NCBI RefSeq assembly: GCF_900091585.1 | Contig: NZ_FMHT01000003.1 | Location: forward strand, 3,773,501-3,837,500 | Reading direction: 5' to 3' | Length of the DNA stretch: 64,000 nucleotides | Source: Micromonospora nigra | GTDB lineage: Bacteria; Actinomycetota; Actinomycetes; Mycobacteriales; Micromonosporaceae | Shown here: in pieces, positions 16,082 to 24,098 of the stretch | Numbering within the stretch: the first letter of the stretch is position 1 | Layout of the letters: every line of letters begins with the position of its first letter | The notes under the pieces: model-generated | Databases searched by the model: none | What the model was told of the DNA's origin: nothing | What the model saw: the letters and a program-made list of their open reading frames with translations, nothing else | Translations under genes and position numbers: made by a program

Positions 16082-18161
16082 GGACCAGGTCGGCATCCTC
16101 GACGGCACCACGTTCATCGTCTGCGACCGAACGGGGGACATCGTTCCGTCGGCGGACGCACCGCACGGCCTCTTCGCTGACGACATCCGACTGTTGTCGA
16201 AGTGGGTGCTGACAATCAACGGGGAGCGCCTGAGCACCCTCTCTATCGACGACGTCCACTACTTCGAGAACCGGTTCTATCTGGTCCCGGGCGGCCAGGA
16301 CGTCTATGTCAACAGCACGGTGACCGTGCTCCGGACACACAACCTCAACACGGGCCTGTACGAGGATCTCGTCATCGTCAACAACGATCGGCGACCGGTC
16401 GACCTGACTCTCAGAGTCGAGGCGGACGCCGACTTCGCTGACATTTTCGAGGTCAAGGACGGGGCAACGCCGAAGAAGGGCCGGTACTATCGACGTACCG
16501 ACGACGGACGACTGGTGCTCGGCTACGAGCGGGAGCGTTTCCGGCGGGAGACGATCGTTTCTTCCTCCGTGCCGGCGACAGTGGACGACGACGGCCTGAC
16601 ACTCGAGGTGCACATCGGGCCGCACAGCCAATGGTCTGCCCGACTCAGCGCCCTGCCGGACCTTCCCATGCCACGAGGGCTGGAGCGGCTCACGATTCCC
16701 GGCCGAGCAGTGCGAACGGGAAGAGACAAGCAAGGCGATCTCCTGGAATGGTTGGACCAGGCACCCCAACTGGAGTGCGCCTGGGAGCCACTGCGCGCCA
16801 CGTACCGGCAGAGCCTCATAGACCTGGCCTCCTTGCGGTTCAGCCCGTTCCTCGCCGAGGACAAGAGCGTGCCCGCCGCCGGGCTGCCCTGGTTCATGGC
16901 GCTGTTCGGTCGCGACAGCATCCTCACCAGCTTCCAGGCGCTGCCGTTCGCGCCCGAACTCGCCGCCACCACCCTCCAGGTGCTCGCGTTCCGGCAGGGC
17001 AGCCGCGTCGACAACTTCCGGGAGGAGGAACCCGGCCGGATCCTGCACGAGCTGCGGTACGGCGAGATGACCATCTTTGAGGAAAGCCCGCACAGCCCCT
17101 ACTTCGGCAGCGCGGACGCCACTCCGCTGTTCCTCGTGCTGCTCGACGAATACGAACGGTGGACCGGTGACGAGGACCTCGTCCGCTCGGTCGAACAGGA
17201 AGCCCGCACCGCGATCGACTGGATCGACACCTACGCCGACCTGACCGGCACCGGGTACATCTCCTACCAGCGGCGCAACACGAGGAACGGCCTGGAGAAC
17301 CAGTGCTGGAAGGACTCCTGGGACAGCATCTCCTACCGCGACGGCCGCCTGCCGGACTTCCCTCGCGCGACCTGCGAACTGCAGGGGTACGCCTACGACG
17401 CGAAGAGGCGCACCGCCAGGCTCGCCCGCACCTTCTGGAACGACCCGGCGTACGCCGACCGGCTGGAGCGGGAAGCCGCCGACCTCAAGCAACGCTTCAA
17501 CCGCGACTTCTGGATCGCCGACGGCGAGTACGTCGCCCTCGCCCTGGACGGTGACGGCCGCCAGGTGGACGCCATGTCGTCGAACATGGGTCACCTGTTG
17601 TGGAGCGGCATTCTCGAGGAGCCGAAGGCAGCGGCCGTGGTGCGGCACCTGATGTCACCTGCCCTCTTCAGCGGCTGGGGCGTGCGCACCCTGGCCCAGG
17701 GCGAGGCCCGCTACAACCCGATCGGGTACCACGTGGGCACCGTCTGGCCCTTCGACAACTCGTTCATCGCCTGGGGGATGCGGTGCTACGGCTACGCCGA
17801 AGAGGCGGCCCGGATCGCGGCCGGAATCCTGGACGCGGCGGCCTTCTACGACGGCCGTCTGCCCGAGGCGTTCGCCGGGAGCCCCCGCGCTGAGACGAGG
17901 TACCCGGTCAACTACCCGACGGCGTGCAGCCCTCAGGCGTGGTCCTCCGGGGCTCCGCTCCTCCTGCTGAGAGCGATGCTCGGACTCTGGCCGATCGGTG
18001 AAGACCTGGTGACCAGGCCTGCTCTGCCCGCTAAGCTCGACTGGGTGGCGCTGCTCGACATCCCCGGCCGGTGGGGGCGCCTCGACGCTTTCGGCAGAGG
18101 GCCGCGCGCCGGCCGTGGCCGCGGACACCAGCCGACGCCGCAACAGCTCTCCGCCCCCTGA
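16068..18161 (+). CDS. Glycogen-debranching-type glycosidase (amylo-alpha-1,6-glucosidase family)
   Basis: The 697-residue protein has the N-terminal glycogen-debranching domain (about 10-200, with GTTFIVCDRTGDIVPSADAP and GLFADDIRLLSKW). An (alpha/alpha)6 six-hairpin catalytic domain follows, with GLPWFMALFGRDSILTSFQA, ENQCWKDSWDSI and YHVGTVWPFDNSFIAWGMR. These features fit amylo-alpha-1,6-glucosidases, which act on branched alpha-glucans in the cytoplasm; no signal peptide is present. Two in-frame ATGs (16068 and 16074) are possible starts, both inside the SCP2-like gene. The C-terminal 30 residues are low-complexity and basic. The length is normal for the family. The natural substrate could be glycogen or another oligosaccharide. 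Confidence 0.85.
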   Translation: MTMAEDQVGILDGTTFIVCDRTGDIVPSADAPHGLFADDIRLLSKWVLTINGERLSTLSIDDVHYFENRFYLVPGGQDVYVNSTVTVLRTHNLNTGLYEDLVIVNNDRRPVDLTLRVEADADFADIFEVKDGATPKKGRYYRRTDDGRLVLGYERERFRRETIVSSSVPATVDDDGLTLEVHIGPHSQWSARLSALPDLPMPRGLERLTIPGRAVRTGRDKQGDLLEWLDQAPQLECAWEPLRATYRQSLIDLASLRFSPFLAEDKSVPAAGLPWFMALFGRDSILTSFQALPFAPELAATTLQVLAFRQGSRVDNFREEEPGRILHELRYGEMTIFEESPHSPYFGSADATPLFLVLLDEYERWTGDEDLVRSVEQEARTAIDWIDTYADLTGTGYISYQRRNTRNGLENQCWKDSWDSISYRDGRLPDFPRATCELQGYAYDAKRRTARLARTFWNDPAYADRLEREAADLKQRFNRDFWIADGEYVALALDGDGRQVDAMSSNMGHLLWSGILEEPKAAAVVRHLMSPALFSGWGVRTLAQGEARYNPIGYHVGTVWPFDNSFIAWGMRCYGYAEEAARIAAGILDAAAFYDGRLPEAFAGSPRAETRYPVNYPTACSPQAWSSGAPLLLLRAMLGLWPIGEDLVTRPALPAKLDWVALLDIPGRWGRLDAFGRGPRAGRGRGHQPTPQQLSAP

Positions 18162-18175
18162 TAAGAGGGGGATAC

Positions 18176-18775
18176 TTGCCCGAGATCGACCCGACACGGA
18201 CGGCCGTCCTCGCCGTTCACTGGCAACACGAGGTCGTCAGTCCGGACGGACTGTTCGGCTCTCTCTTCGCCGAACAGGTCACCCGGCACCGTGTCCCGTC
18301 GTACGCGGCACGGATCGCCGACGCCGTCCGGTCCGGCGGGGGCCTCGTCGTCTACACGCGTGTCGCATACCGACCCGGCTATCCGGACCTCATCCCCAAC
18401 ACGCCCGCCTTCGCGTTGATCCGGGAGCAGAGGGCCTTCCTCGAAGGAAGCCCGAAGACCCAGATCATCGACGAAGTCGCGCCGCGGGCGGGCGACGTCG
18501 TCGTCACCCATGCCCGGCTCACCGGGTTCTTCGGCACCGACCTGGGTACGATCCTGCGCGCCCGGGGAATCGAGAACGTCCTCTTCACCGGCGTCGCCAC
18601 CAACCTCTCCATCACCGGCACCGCCTTCGAGGCGGTCAACCACGGGTACCGCATCCTGATCGCGTCCGACGCCTGCACCGCGGCGACAGACGAGATCCAC
18701 CAGGCGAGCCTGGCGACCCTGGGCCAGGTCGGTGAGGTGGCGAACGTCGACGACATCGTCCTCGCGGTCACCTGA
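18176..18775 (+). CDS. Isochorismatase-fold (cysteine hydrolase-like) protein with altered triad
   Basis: The 199-residue protein has the overall isochorismatase layout: RTAVLAVHWQHEVV at the first strand, GDVVVTHARLTGFFGTDLGT in the middle, and VLFTGVATNLSITGTAFEAV at the nucleophile elbow. In active cysteine hydrolases these carry Asp, Lys and Cys. Here the matching positions read His or Trp, His and Ser, so classic catalysis is doubtful. The TTG start at 18176 has AGAGGGGG at good distance; the frame is open upstream, but that part overlaps the glycosidase gene. It follows the glycosidase by 14 bases and may share its transcript. The function is unknown. Confidence 0.8.
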   Translation: MPEIDPTRTAVLAVHWQHEVVSPDGLFGSLFAEQVTRHRVPSYAARIADAVRSGGGLVVYTRVAYRPGYPDLIPNTPAFALIREQRAFLEGSPKTQIIDEVAPRAGDVVVTHARLTGFFGTDLGTILRARGIENVLFTGVATNLSITGTAFEAVNHGYRILIASDACTAATDEIHQASLATLGQVGEVANVDDIVLAVT

Positions 18776-18952
18776 CCAGAGACCGGATCCTGTGGAGGAC
18801 GCTTCACGTCCCGCACCCGGCGAGGTGGTGGCCTACGGCCCCACCGCTGGCTCAGCGGCCCCGTCACCCTGGTCGCGACGGGGCGCCGGGCGCCCCGCCG
18901 AACGGCGGGCCAGCGGATACGGCCCAGGTCCAACCGGGGGCCGGGGCGCGGG

Positions 18953-19960
18953 TCAGCGGTCCACCGACGCCACCCGTCCGGTGACGGAATTCCCGGTCAG
19001 CTCGCTCACGCCCAGCGCGGGATCCGGTTCGGGGATGGCCCATTCCCGGGCGGCCACGGTGACCGCCGCCTCGGTCTGTGCGGCTGCGCCGGCACCCCAG
19101 CCGCACAGTTCACCGACGAGCCGCGGCGGTACCAGGATCCGGCGGTGCACGGTGCCGGTCGCCGGGTCGGGCGCCGGCGGTCCGACGGTGGTGACCGCAG
19201 CCGCCATCCGGACCCGGGCCACCGGCCGGCGGCCGGGTTGGTCGTCCACCAGGTATCCGATGTGTACGGGGTCGGTCATCCCGAGCTGGGTCTCCTCGGC
19301 GACCTCCCGGATCGCGGCGGCGACGGCGTCCCGCCCTTCGTGCGGTTCGAGGGTGCCGCCGGGAAGACCGACCGTCCCGGCCACGTCGACGTAGCCGACG
19401 ACCCTTCCGTCGGGGACGAAGAGCCACACCCAGCAGTGCCGGATCGGCAGCTCCGCCGGGACCGGTCCGGTGTGCCAGGTCCAGGCGGCGCCGCTGTGCA
19501 GTCGCGGGGCGATCCGGTAGCGGCCCATGGCAGCCAGCACCGCCGGCACCTCGCCCTGTTCCAGGTACGCCGTCGTGCCCCCGGCGCGGGCCCGCAACGC
19601 GGTGTCGATCCGGTACGCCTCGACGGGCGCGGTCCGGGTGGACAGTTCTCCCGGCGACACCAGGACCGCTCTCCCGCCGGCCTCGATCCGCCGGACCGCG
19701 GAGCCGCCGACGTCACCGCCGTCGAAGATCTGGTACGCGCCCTCGTTCGTCCAGTCGAGCAGGAGCGGGCCGCCGACGCGGGGGGTGAGCCCCACGGCCT
19801 CGTCGACCGCCCGGGTCGCCGTCTGGCGCGGCGACTCGCCGGCCGTCGGTACGGCGGTGGGCAGTGTCCAGTGCCCCGCCCTGGTGGGCACCAGGAGTAT
19901 CCGGCCGTCGGGGTGGGTCACCAGGACGGCGACGGCCGGTGGGCCGGCGGGCCCGGTCAT
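18953..19960 (-). CDS. Double NUDIX-domain protein
   Basis: The 335-residue protein holds two NUDIX folds. The first (about 8-150) has lost its box (PTAGESPRQTATRAVDEAVG keeps only the outline). The second (about 170-320) has GGTLEPHEGRDAVAAAIREV then AEETQLG, which fits the NUDIX box except for two extra residues between the first Glu and the RE pair. Such enzymes cut nucleoside diphosphate derivatives. The ATG overlaps the HprK-like stop by ATGA, making it the last gene of the seven-gene minus-strand operon. A partner of nucleotide kinases and deaminases, it may remove a by-product or a damaged nucleotide. The substrate is not predictable. Confidence 0.8.
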   Translation of the reverse strand: MTGPAGPPAVAVLVTHPDGRILLVPTRAGHWTLPTAVPTAGESPRQTATRAVDEAVGLTPRVGGPLLLDWTNEGAYQIFDGGDVGGSAVRRIEAGGRAVLVSPGELSTRTAPVEAYRIDTALRARAGGTTAYLEQGEVPAVLAAMGRYRIAPRLHSGAAWTWHTGPVPAELPIRHCWVWLFVPDGRVVGYVDVAGTVGLPGGTLEPHEGRDAVAAAIREVAEETQLGMTDPVHIGYLVDDQPGRRPVARVRMAAAVTTVGPPAPDPATGTVHRRILVPPRLVGELCGWGAGAAAQTEAAVTVAAREWAIPEPDPALGVSELTGNSVTGRVASVDR

Positions 19961-21018
19961 TCCGGCACGCCGACCGCGCCGATCTCCCGAAGGAGCATCG
20001 CGGTCGCCTCGGGCAGTCGCCGCATGTCCTGGGTGAGCCGGTAGCAGGGAACGGACGTCAGGATCTGGTCGATCAGCCGGCGACGGCGAACCGTGTCGGT
20101 CCGGGGGAACCAGTCGGCGAGGAACGGGTCGTACTTCGTGCCCTCCCGCTCGACGTGCTCGGCGAGGGCGTCGGCTGCGGCGGGTCGGCTCAGTCTGGTC
20201 AGCTCCGGCTCGCCGTTATCGGCGAACGTCGGAAAGACCAGGGCGTCGACAGCGGCGGTGGCCCGTAGCTCGGCACCGACGGTCGCCGCCAGTTCCGTGG
20301 CGCGTACCCAGATGGAGCCGGGCAGGCGGGTGCCGGTCTCCGTGTTGATCGACTCGACGGTGCGGTGCCGCCCCTCGAAGGCGTTGGTCGGGTGGCGGGC
20401 GTCGGCGAGAAGGCCGGCCAGGGCCGGGTACGTGCGGGCGAGCGCGAGCAGCGAGTCGGTGCGGACGTTGACGGTCCGAGGGGAGCCGTAGCCGAGGAGG
20501 CCGGATTCCGGTCCTTCGACGACGGCGAGGTCGTCGTTGGAGACGAAGGCTGCCCCACCGTGGACCAGTGCGCTCAGGATGCTCGACGTCTTGCCGGATC
20601 GCTTGCCGCCGACGAAGCCGACGCCCCGCCCGCCCGCGATCACCAGTCCACCGTGCAGCAGCAGGTCACCGGCGGCGTAGGCCTGCCAGCGCAGCAGGTG
20701 CCGGACGGAACGCAGCAGGTGCTGGGTACGCCAGTCGCCCGCCTGCCCGACCACGGTGACGGCCTGCCGCTCGTCGTGCACCCAGAGCACCCGGTCCGGC
20801 TCGTACGCGGAGGTCGTGACGATCCTTCGCCAGCCTGGTCCGGTCGGCGCCTCCCGGGTCACGTGCACCGACGGCAGGTGCGGTGATGGGTCCTGGTCAG
20901 GCACGAGGTCGACGAAGGGGCCGAACAGGGCGGCGAGGTCCGTCAGGTCGTCCGCCGGGGCGGTCACCTGCACCGCGCCGGAGACTGTCCGTGCCCGCGC
21001 AAGGAGGTGGTCGCTCAC
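19957..21018 (-). CDS. HprK-like P-loop ATPase
   Basis: The 353-residue protein has a P-loop GVGFVGGKRSGKTSSILSAL (about 160-180) after a beta-rich stretch YAAGDLLLHGGLVIAGGRG, and then AAFVSNDDLAVVEG. This order is typical of HPr-kinase-like ATPases found in secondary-metabolite and peptide-modification clusters, rather than of true HPr kinases, which also need a His loop. It probably phosphorylates or binds a small molecule or protein. The GTG start overlaps the upstream gene by GTGA and the stop overlaps the NUDIX ATG, so it is part of the coupled operon. No membrane segment is present. Confidence 0.75.
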   Translation of the reverse strand: MSDHLLARARTVSGAVQVTAPADDLTDLAALFGPFVDLVPDQDPSPHLPSVHVTREAPTGPGWRRIVTTSAYEPDRVLWVHDERQAVTVVGQAGDWRTQHLLRSVRHLLRWQAYAAGDLLLHGGLVIAGGRGVGFVGGKRSGKTSSILSALVHGGAAFVSNDDLAVVEGPESGLLGYGSPRTVNVRTDSLLALARTYPALAGLLADARHPTNAFEGRHRTVESINTETGTRLPGSIWVRATELAATVGAELRATAAVDALVFPTFADNGEPELTRLSRPAAADALAEHVEREGTKYDPFLADWFPRTDTVRRRRLIDQILTSVPCYRLTQDMRRLPEATAMLLREIGAVGVPE

Positions 21019-21551
21019 AGCGGCAGCGTCTCCCAGTGTCGGTCCCGGAAGATCATCGACTTGCGGGGACCGGCCGAGCCCTGGTACTTGCCGGAGTAGA
21101 GGGTGATCTCCCCCTGCGGCTTCCAGAAGCTCATCTGCGCGATCCGCATCCCCGGGTAGACCCGCAGGGCCAGGGTCGAGAAGAGTTGGAAGGTGATGGT
21201 CCCGATCGAGCCGATGTCGATCAGGTCCGCGGTCACGTGGACGAAGAGTCCGGCGCGGGCCGTGCTCGACTTGGCGTGCACCATCGGCACGTACCGGGTG
21301 CTGCCGACGATCTCCCGGGACGATCCGAGGCAGAAGCTCATCGGTTCCAGCAGCAGCCCCTCTTCGGGGATCTTGTGCTCGGTGACCTCCGGCTCCACCC
21401 GGGGATCGATGATCGGATCCCGGTAGCGCAGGATGGTGTCGTCCAGCGACAGGTCGATGCTGTTCGGGTTGAGGCACCCGGGGTCGAACGGCGTCACCGT
21501 GATGTGGTTCTCGTCGATCTGACGCCGGATCTCGTGGCCCGTGAGGATCAC
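21015..21551 (-). CDS. dCTP deaminase/dUTPase-fold protein, copy A, catalytic Glu replaced
   Basis: The 178-residue protein matches the dCTP deaminase family along its length: NPNSIDLSLDDTILRYRDP, VHAKSSTARAGLFVHVTADL and LRVYPGMRIAQMSFWKPQGE. In active dCTP deaminases the strand after the HVTA segment carries the catalytic Glu (LEF); here it reads TITFQLFS, with Gln. It may therefore be a structural partner of copy B or have a changed reaction. The GTG at 21551 overlaps the copy B stop (GTGA), and its own stop overlaps the HprK-like start. A longer reading upstream lies inside copy B and was rejected. Confidence 0.82.
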   Translation of the reverse strand: MILTGHEIRRQIDENHITVTPFDPGCLNPNSIDLSLDDTILRYRDPIIDPRVEPEVTEHKIPEEGLLLEPMSFCLGSSREIVGSTRYVPMVHAKSSTARAGLFVHVTADLIDIGSIGTITFQLFSTLALRVYPGMRIAQMSFWKPQGEITLYSGKYQGSAGPRKSMIFRDRHWETLPL

Positions 21552-22090
21552 CGTAACCCCCGTACCTTCTCCTGGTACCGCACGTTCTCGTGCAGCTTCG
21601 ACGGCATCGGTCGGTCGTGTTGCCCGTACCAGCCCTGGTAGGGCAGGACGTCCCCGGTGACGGACCAGAAGGACACCTGTCCGATGATCTGCCCGGGGTA
21701 GACGTAGATGTCCAGCGCGGGAAGCAGTTCGAGCGTCCACCGGTGTACCGCGCCGCAGTGCCCGAGGTCCGCCGAGAGCTGCACGAACAGGCCCAGCCGG
21801 CCGATCGAGCTGCGCCCGATCAGCGAGGTGACGTACCGGGTGCTGCCGATCCGCTCCAGTGTGTGGCCGAGGTAGAACCAGCCCTTGCGGAGCAGGAAAC
21901 GACCGTTGGTCGGTTCCATCCGTTCCTGCTGTGGCCCCTCGCCGTCCTCGCTGCCGGAGCGGACCCGGTAGATCTCGGGTCCCAGCCGGTAGTTGTAGCT
22001 GTTCGGGTTGACCCGGGCCTCGTCGAAGGGGTCGATGACGATGTCACCCCGCGTGACAGCTTCGGTGATCGCCGAACCGGTGAGGATCAT
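21548..22090 (-). CDS. dCTP deaminase/dUTPase-fold protein, copy B
   Basis: The 180-residue paralogue of the next gene has NPNSYNYRLGPEIYRVRSG, LIGRSSIGRLGLFVQLSADL and the catalytic-strand WTLELLPALDIYVYPGQIIG, which keeps Glu. Enzymes of this family deaminate dCTP to dUTP or cut dUTP. Two such genes side by side, each divergent from housekeeping Dcd, point to a special nucleotide. The ATG at 22090 overlaps the kinase-like stop by ATGA. Family membership is clear; the substrate could be a cytidine nucleotide other than dCTP. Confidence 0.85.
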   Translation of the reverse strand: MILTGSAITEAVTRGDIVIDPFDEARVNPNSYNYRLGPEIYRVRSGSEDGEGPQQERMEPTNGRFLLRKGWFYLGHTLERIGSTRYVTSLIGRSSIGRLGLFVQLSADLGHCGAVHRWTLELLPALDIYVYPGQIIGQVSFWSVTGDVLPYQGWYGQHDRPMPSKLHENVRYQEKVRGLR

Positions 22091-23025
22091 CGGCCCACCA
22101 GGGTCGCCAGGTTGCTCTCCACCAGGGCCCGGAAGTCCTCGTCGAGGGTGACCGGCGACCCCCAGTTGCGCCACTCGTGCTGTCGCTGTGGCTCCCGTAC
22201 CGCGTAGAACGACAGGATGCCGAGCAGTGCCCAGAGCTCGAAGTGGGGTACCAGCTCAGCGTCGTGCGGGCACACGGTCCGGCTCGCCGCCGCCAGGAAC
22301 GGCGCGTGCTGTTCGCGGTTGCGCAGGTGGGCGCTGATCGCACCGACAGCCTGCGCCGGGGTGGACCGCCCGGCGATCGGCACGTTGAGCACCACCAGCC
22401 GGCCGTCCGGCACCACGACGAAGTTCTTCAGGTTGGCGTCGATCGCCACGGTCCGGAACGGGGCGGGGTTACGGGCCGCCGCCGCCGCGAAGCCGCCGGA
22501 GAGCCAGTCGTCGACGGCCGCGCCGACCTTCGTGCCGTCGTAGAAGGGGCGCACCCGGCCCCAGTAGCGGTTGGCGTAGTGCTCGACGAACTCCCGGTGG
22601 GTGCCGAGCACCACCGGCTCCCGCTTGTACAGGCCGAAGCCGTCGTACATCTCGGGTAGTTCCCGGCAGGCGAGCGCGAACGCGCAGAGCTGGTCGACCA
22701 GCTCCGGCGTGGGTGGCACGCCCTGCCCGTCGGCGATCAGCGAGGCGAGGTCGCGCCCCGGCAGGTACTCGGAGAGCACGGCGTCGAACGGGTCCCCGTT
22801 GCCGACCTCCCACACCCGCAGGATCCGCTGCACCGGCACCAGACCGGCGAGCCGTTCGTTGGCCTCCGCGAGGTAGGACAGCGGGATGTCGGTGTCGGTG
22901 ACGTGTTTGACCACGGCCACCCGTCCGGCCGTCGCCACCCGGTACACGACGTTGTTGGAGCCGCTCAGCTCGCTGACCTCGGCGTCGGGGAACTCCGCCT
23001 CGATGAAGGCCCGGAACGTGTCCAC
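22087..23025 (-). CDS. APH/choline-kinase-fold phosphotransferase-like protein
   Basis: The 312-residue protein has an aminoglycoside-phosphotransferase-like fold: an N-lobe with SNNVVYRVATAGRVAVVKHV, hinge VLSEYLPGRDLASLIADG, and the catalytic-loop pattern VAIDANLKNFVV (D-x4-N). The metal-binding Asp that normally follows (VIDWE) reads VLNVP here, so kinase activity may be weak or use another residue. The substrate is probably a small alcohol or nucleoside. It sits between the kinase-deaminase fusion (start of this gene directly abuts its stop) and copy B of the deaminase. No export signal or regulator function is apparent. It is not evidence of drug resistance by itself. Confidence 0.75.
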   Translation of the reverse strand: MDTFRAFIEAEFPDAEVSELSGSNNVVYRVATAGRVAVVKHVTDTDIPLSYLAEANERLAGLVPVQRILRVWEVGNGDPFDAVLSEYLPGRDLASLIADGQGVPPTPELVDQLCAFALACRELPEMYDGFGLYKREPVVLGTHREFVEHYANRYWGRVRPFYDGTKVGAAVDDWLSGGFAAAAARNPAPFRTVAIDANLKNFVVVPDGRLVVLNVPIAGRSTPAQAVGAISAHLRNREQHAPFLAAASRTVCPHDAELVPHFELWALLGILSFYAVREPQRQHEWRNWGSPVTLDEDFRALVESNLATLVGR

Positions 23026-24084
23026 TCAGTCACCAGTCCCCACGGTGCGGTCGTTGCTCTTGGCGTTCGCCCACTTGGTGCCGACGTACTTGTGCGGCAG
23101 CATCTCGGCGAGGCGGACGAGTTCGTACCCGTCGCCGGAGCCGAGCACGACCCGGATCTCCGGGCCGTAGTCCAGGAGCAGTTCCCGGCAGAGCCCGCAC
23201 GGCGGCACCAGTTTGATCTCACGGTGCGGCTCCGAGGGTTTCGGATGCCGTACGGCGAGCGCCACCCGCAGGTCCGTGACGCCCGCCTCGCAGGCCCGCC
23301 CCAGCGCCACAGCCTCGGCGCATATCGATGCCCGGCCGACCATCGCCTCCAGGTGGATGCCGGTGAAGACCCGACCGTCGCCCGCGACGAGCACCGCACC
23401 GATCTGGTGGCGGTTCTCGACGTACCGGGCGGAGATGGTGGCGCGGGCCCGCGCGACGAGCCCGCCCAGCCACTGGTCGCGTTCCTCGTCGCCGTGCGCC
23501 CGGGTGGTGTCGGCGACCAGCTTGTTCGCCAGGTCGGCCAGCTGGGCCCGCAGGTCGTCGAGGGTGCCGGAGTTGTCCACCTCGAAGTCCGCGACCACCG
23601 ATTCGCCGCCTGCCTCGGTGGGGTGGTCGTCCTGCCCGGCGATCCGGTCGCCACGGCCGTACTTCCGTGTGCGGCGCAGCTCGTCCGGCGCGGTGATCCG
23701 GACGATCCGGAAGCCCTGCTCCGCCAGGCCGGGCAGGTCGACCGGCCTGGCGTCGTCGCAGAGCAGCGTGTCCGCTCCCGCCAGCAATGCGGTGCCGCAC
23801 CGCTCGGTGAAGTCCGCCAGCAGGAATCCGGGTACGGCCCGGCGGAAGTGCGTGCCCAGGAAGTTGAGCAACGCACCGTCCTGCTGGCCGGGGTCGAGTG
23901 CGCTCCCGGCCCGGTCGTAGAAGCGCTCCTGCACGTCGTAGAGCGGGGCGGCGGTCTTCACGACAGCGACGGTGCGCCCCGTGCCGGCCAGGGCCTCGCG
24001 GAGCAGACCCGCGCTGGTCGACTTACCGGCCCCGGGCAGGCCGAACAGAGCGACCCGCAGCGGGGCCAGGAGAGCGGTGGTCAT
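23026..24084 (-). CDS. P-loop nucleotide kinase-cytidine deaminase fusion
   Basis: Residues 1-190 form a P-loop kinase: GLPGAGKST at 15-23, then LLCDDARPVDLPGLAEQGF and LRRTRKYGRGD, resembling dephospho-CoA or deoxynucleoside kinases. Residues about 205-350 form a cytidine deaminase: GIHLEAMVGRASICAEAVAL and KLVPPCGLCRELLLDYGP give the zinc ligands of the CAE and PCxxC motifs. The order kinase-then-deaminase in one chain is unusual. It could phosphorylate and deaminate a cytidine-type nucleoside, or the reverse. The ATG at 24084 has GGAACGGG upstream, 15 bases after the methyltransferase stop. Length 352 residues. Confidence 0.85.
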   Translation of the reverse strand: MTTALLAPLRVALFGLPGAGKSTSAGLLREALAGTGRTVAVVKTAAPLYDVQERFYDRAGSALDPGQQDGALLNFLGTHFRRAVPGFLLADFTERCGTALLAGADTLLCDDARPVDLPGLAEQGFRIVRITAPDELRRTRKYGRGDRIAGQDDHPTEAGGESVVADFEVDNSGTLDDLRAQLADLANKLVADTTRAHGDEERDQWLGGLVARARATISARYVENRHQIGAVLVAGDGRVFTGIHLEAMVGRASICAEAVALGRACEAGVTDLRVALAVRHPKPSEPHREIKLVPPCGLCRELLLDYGPEIRVVLGSGDGYELVRLAEMLPHKYVGTKWANAKSNDRTVGTGD

Positions 24085-24098
24085 CGGTATCCCGTTCC

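Noticed and set aside
15861..17648. A 595-residue minus-strand frame
   Set aside because: It is the shadow of the debranching-type glycosidase on the plus strand.
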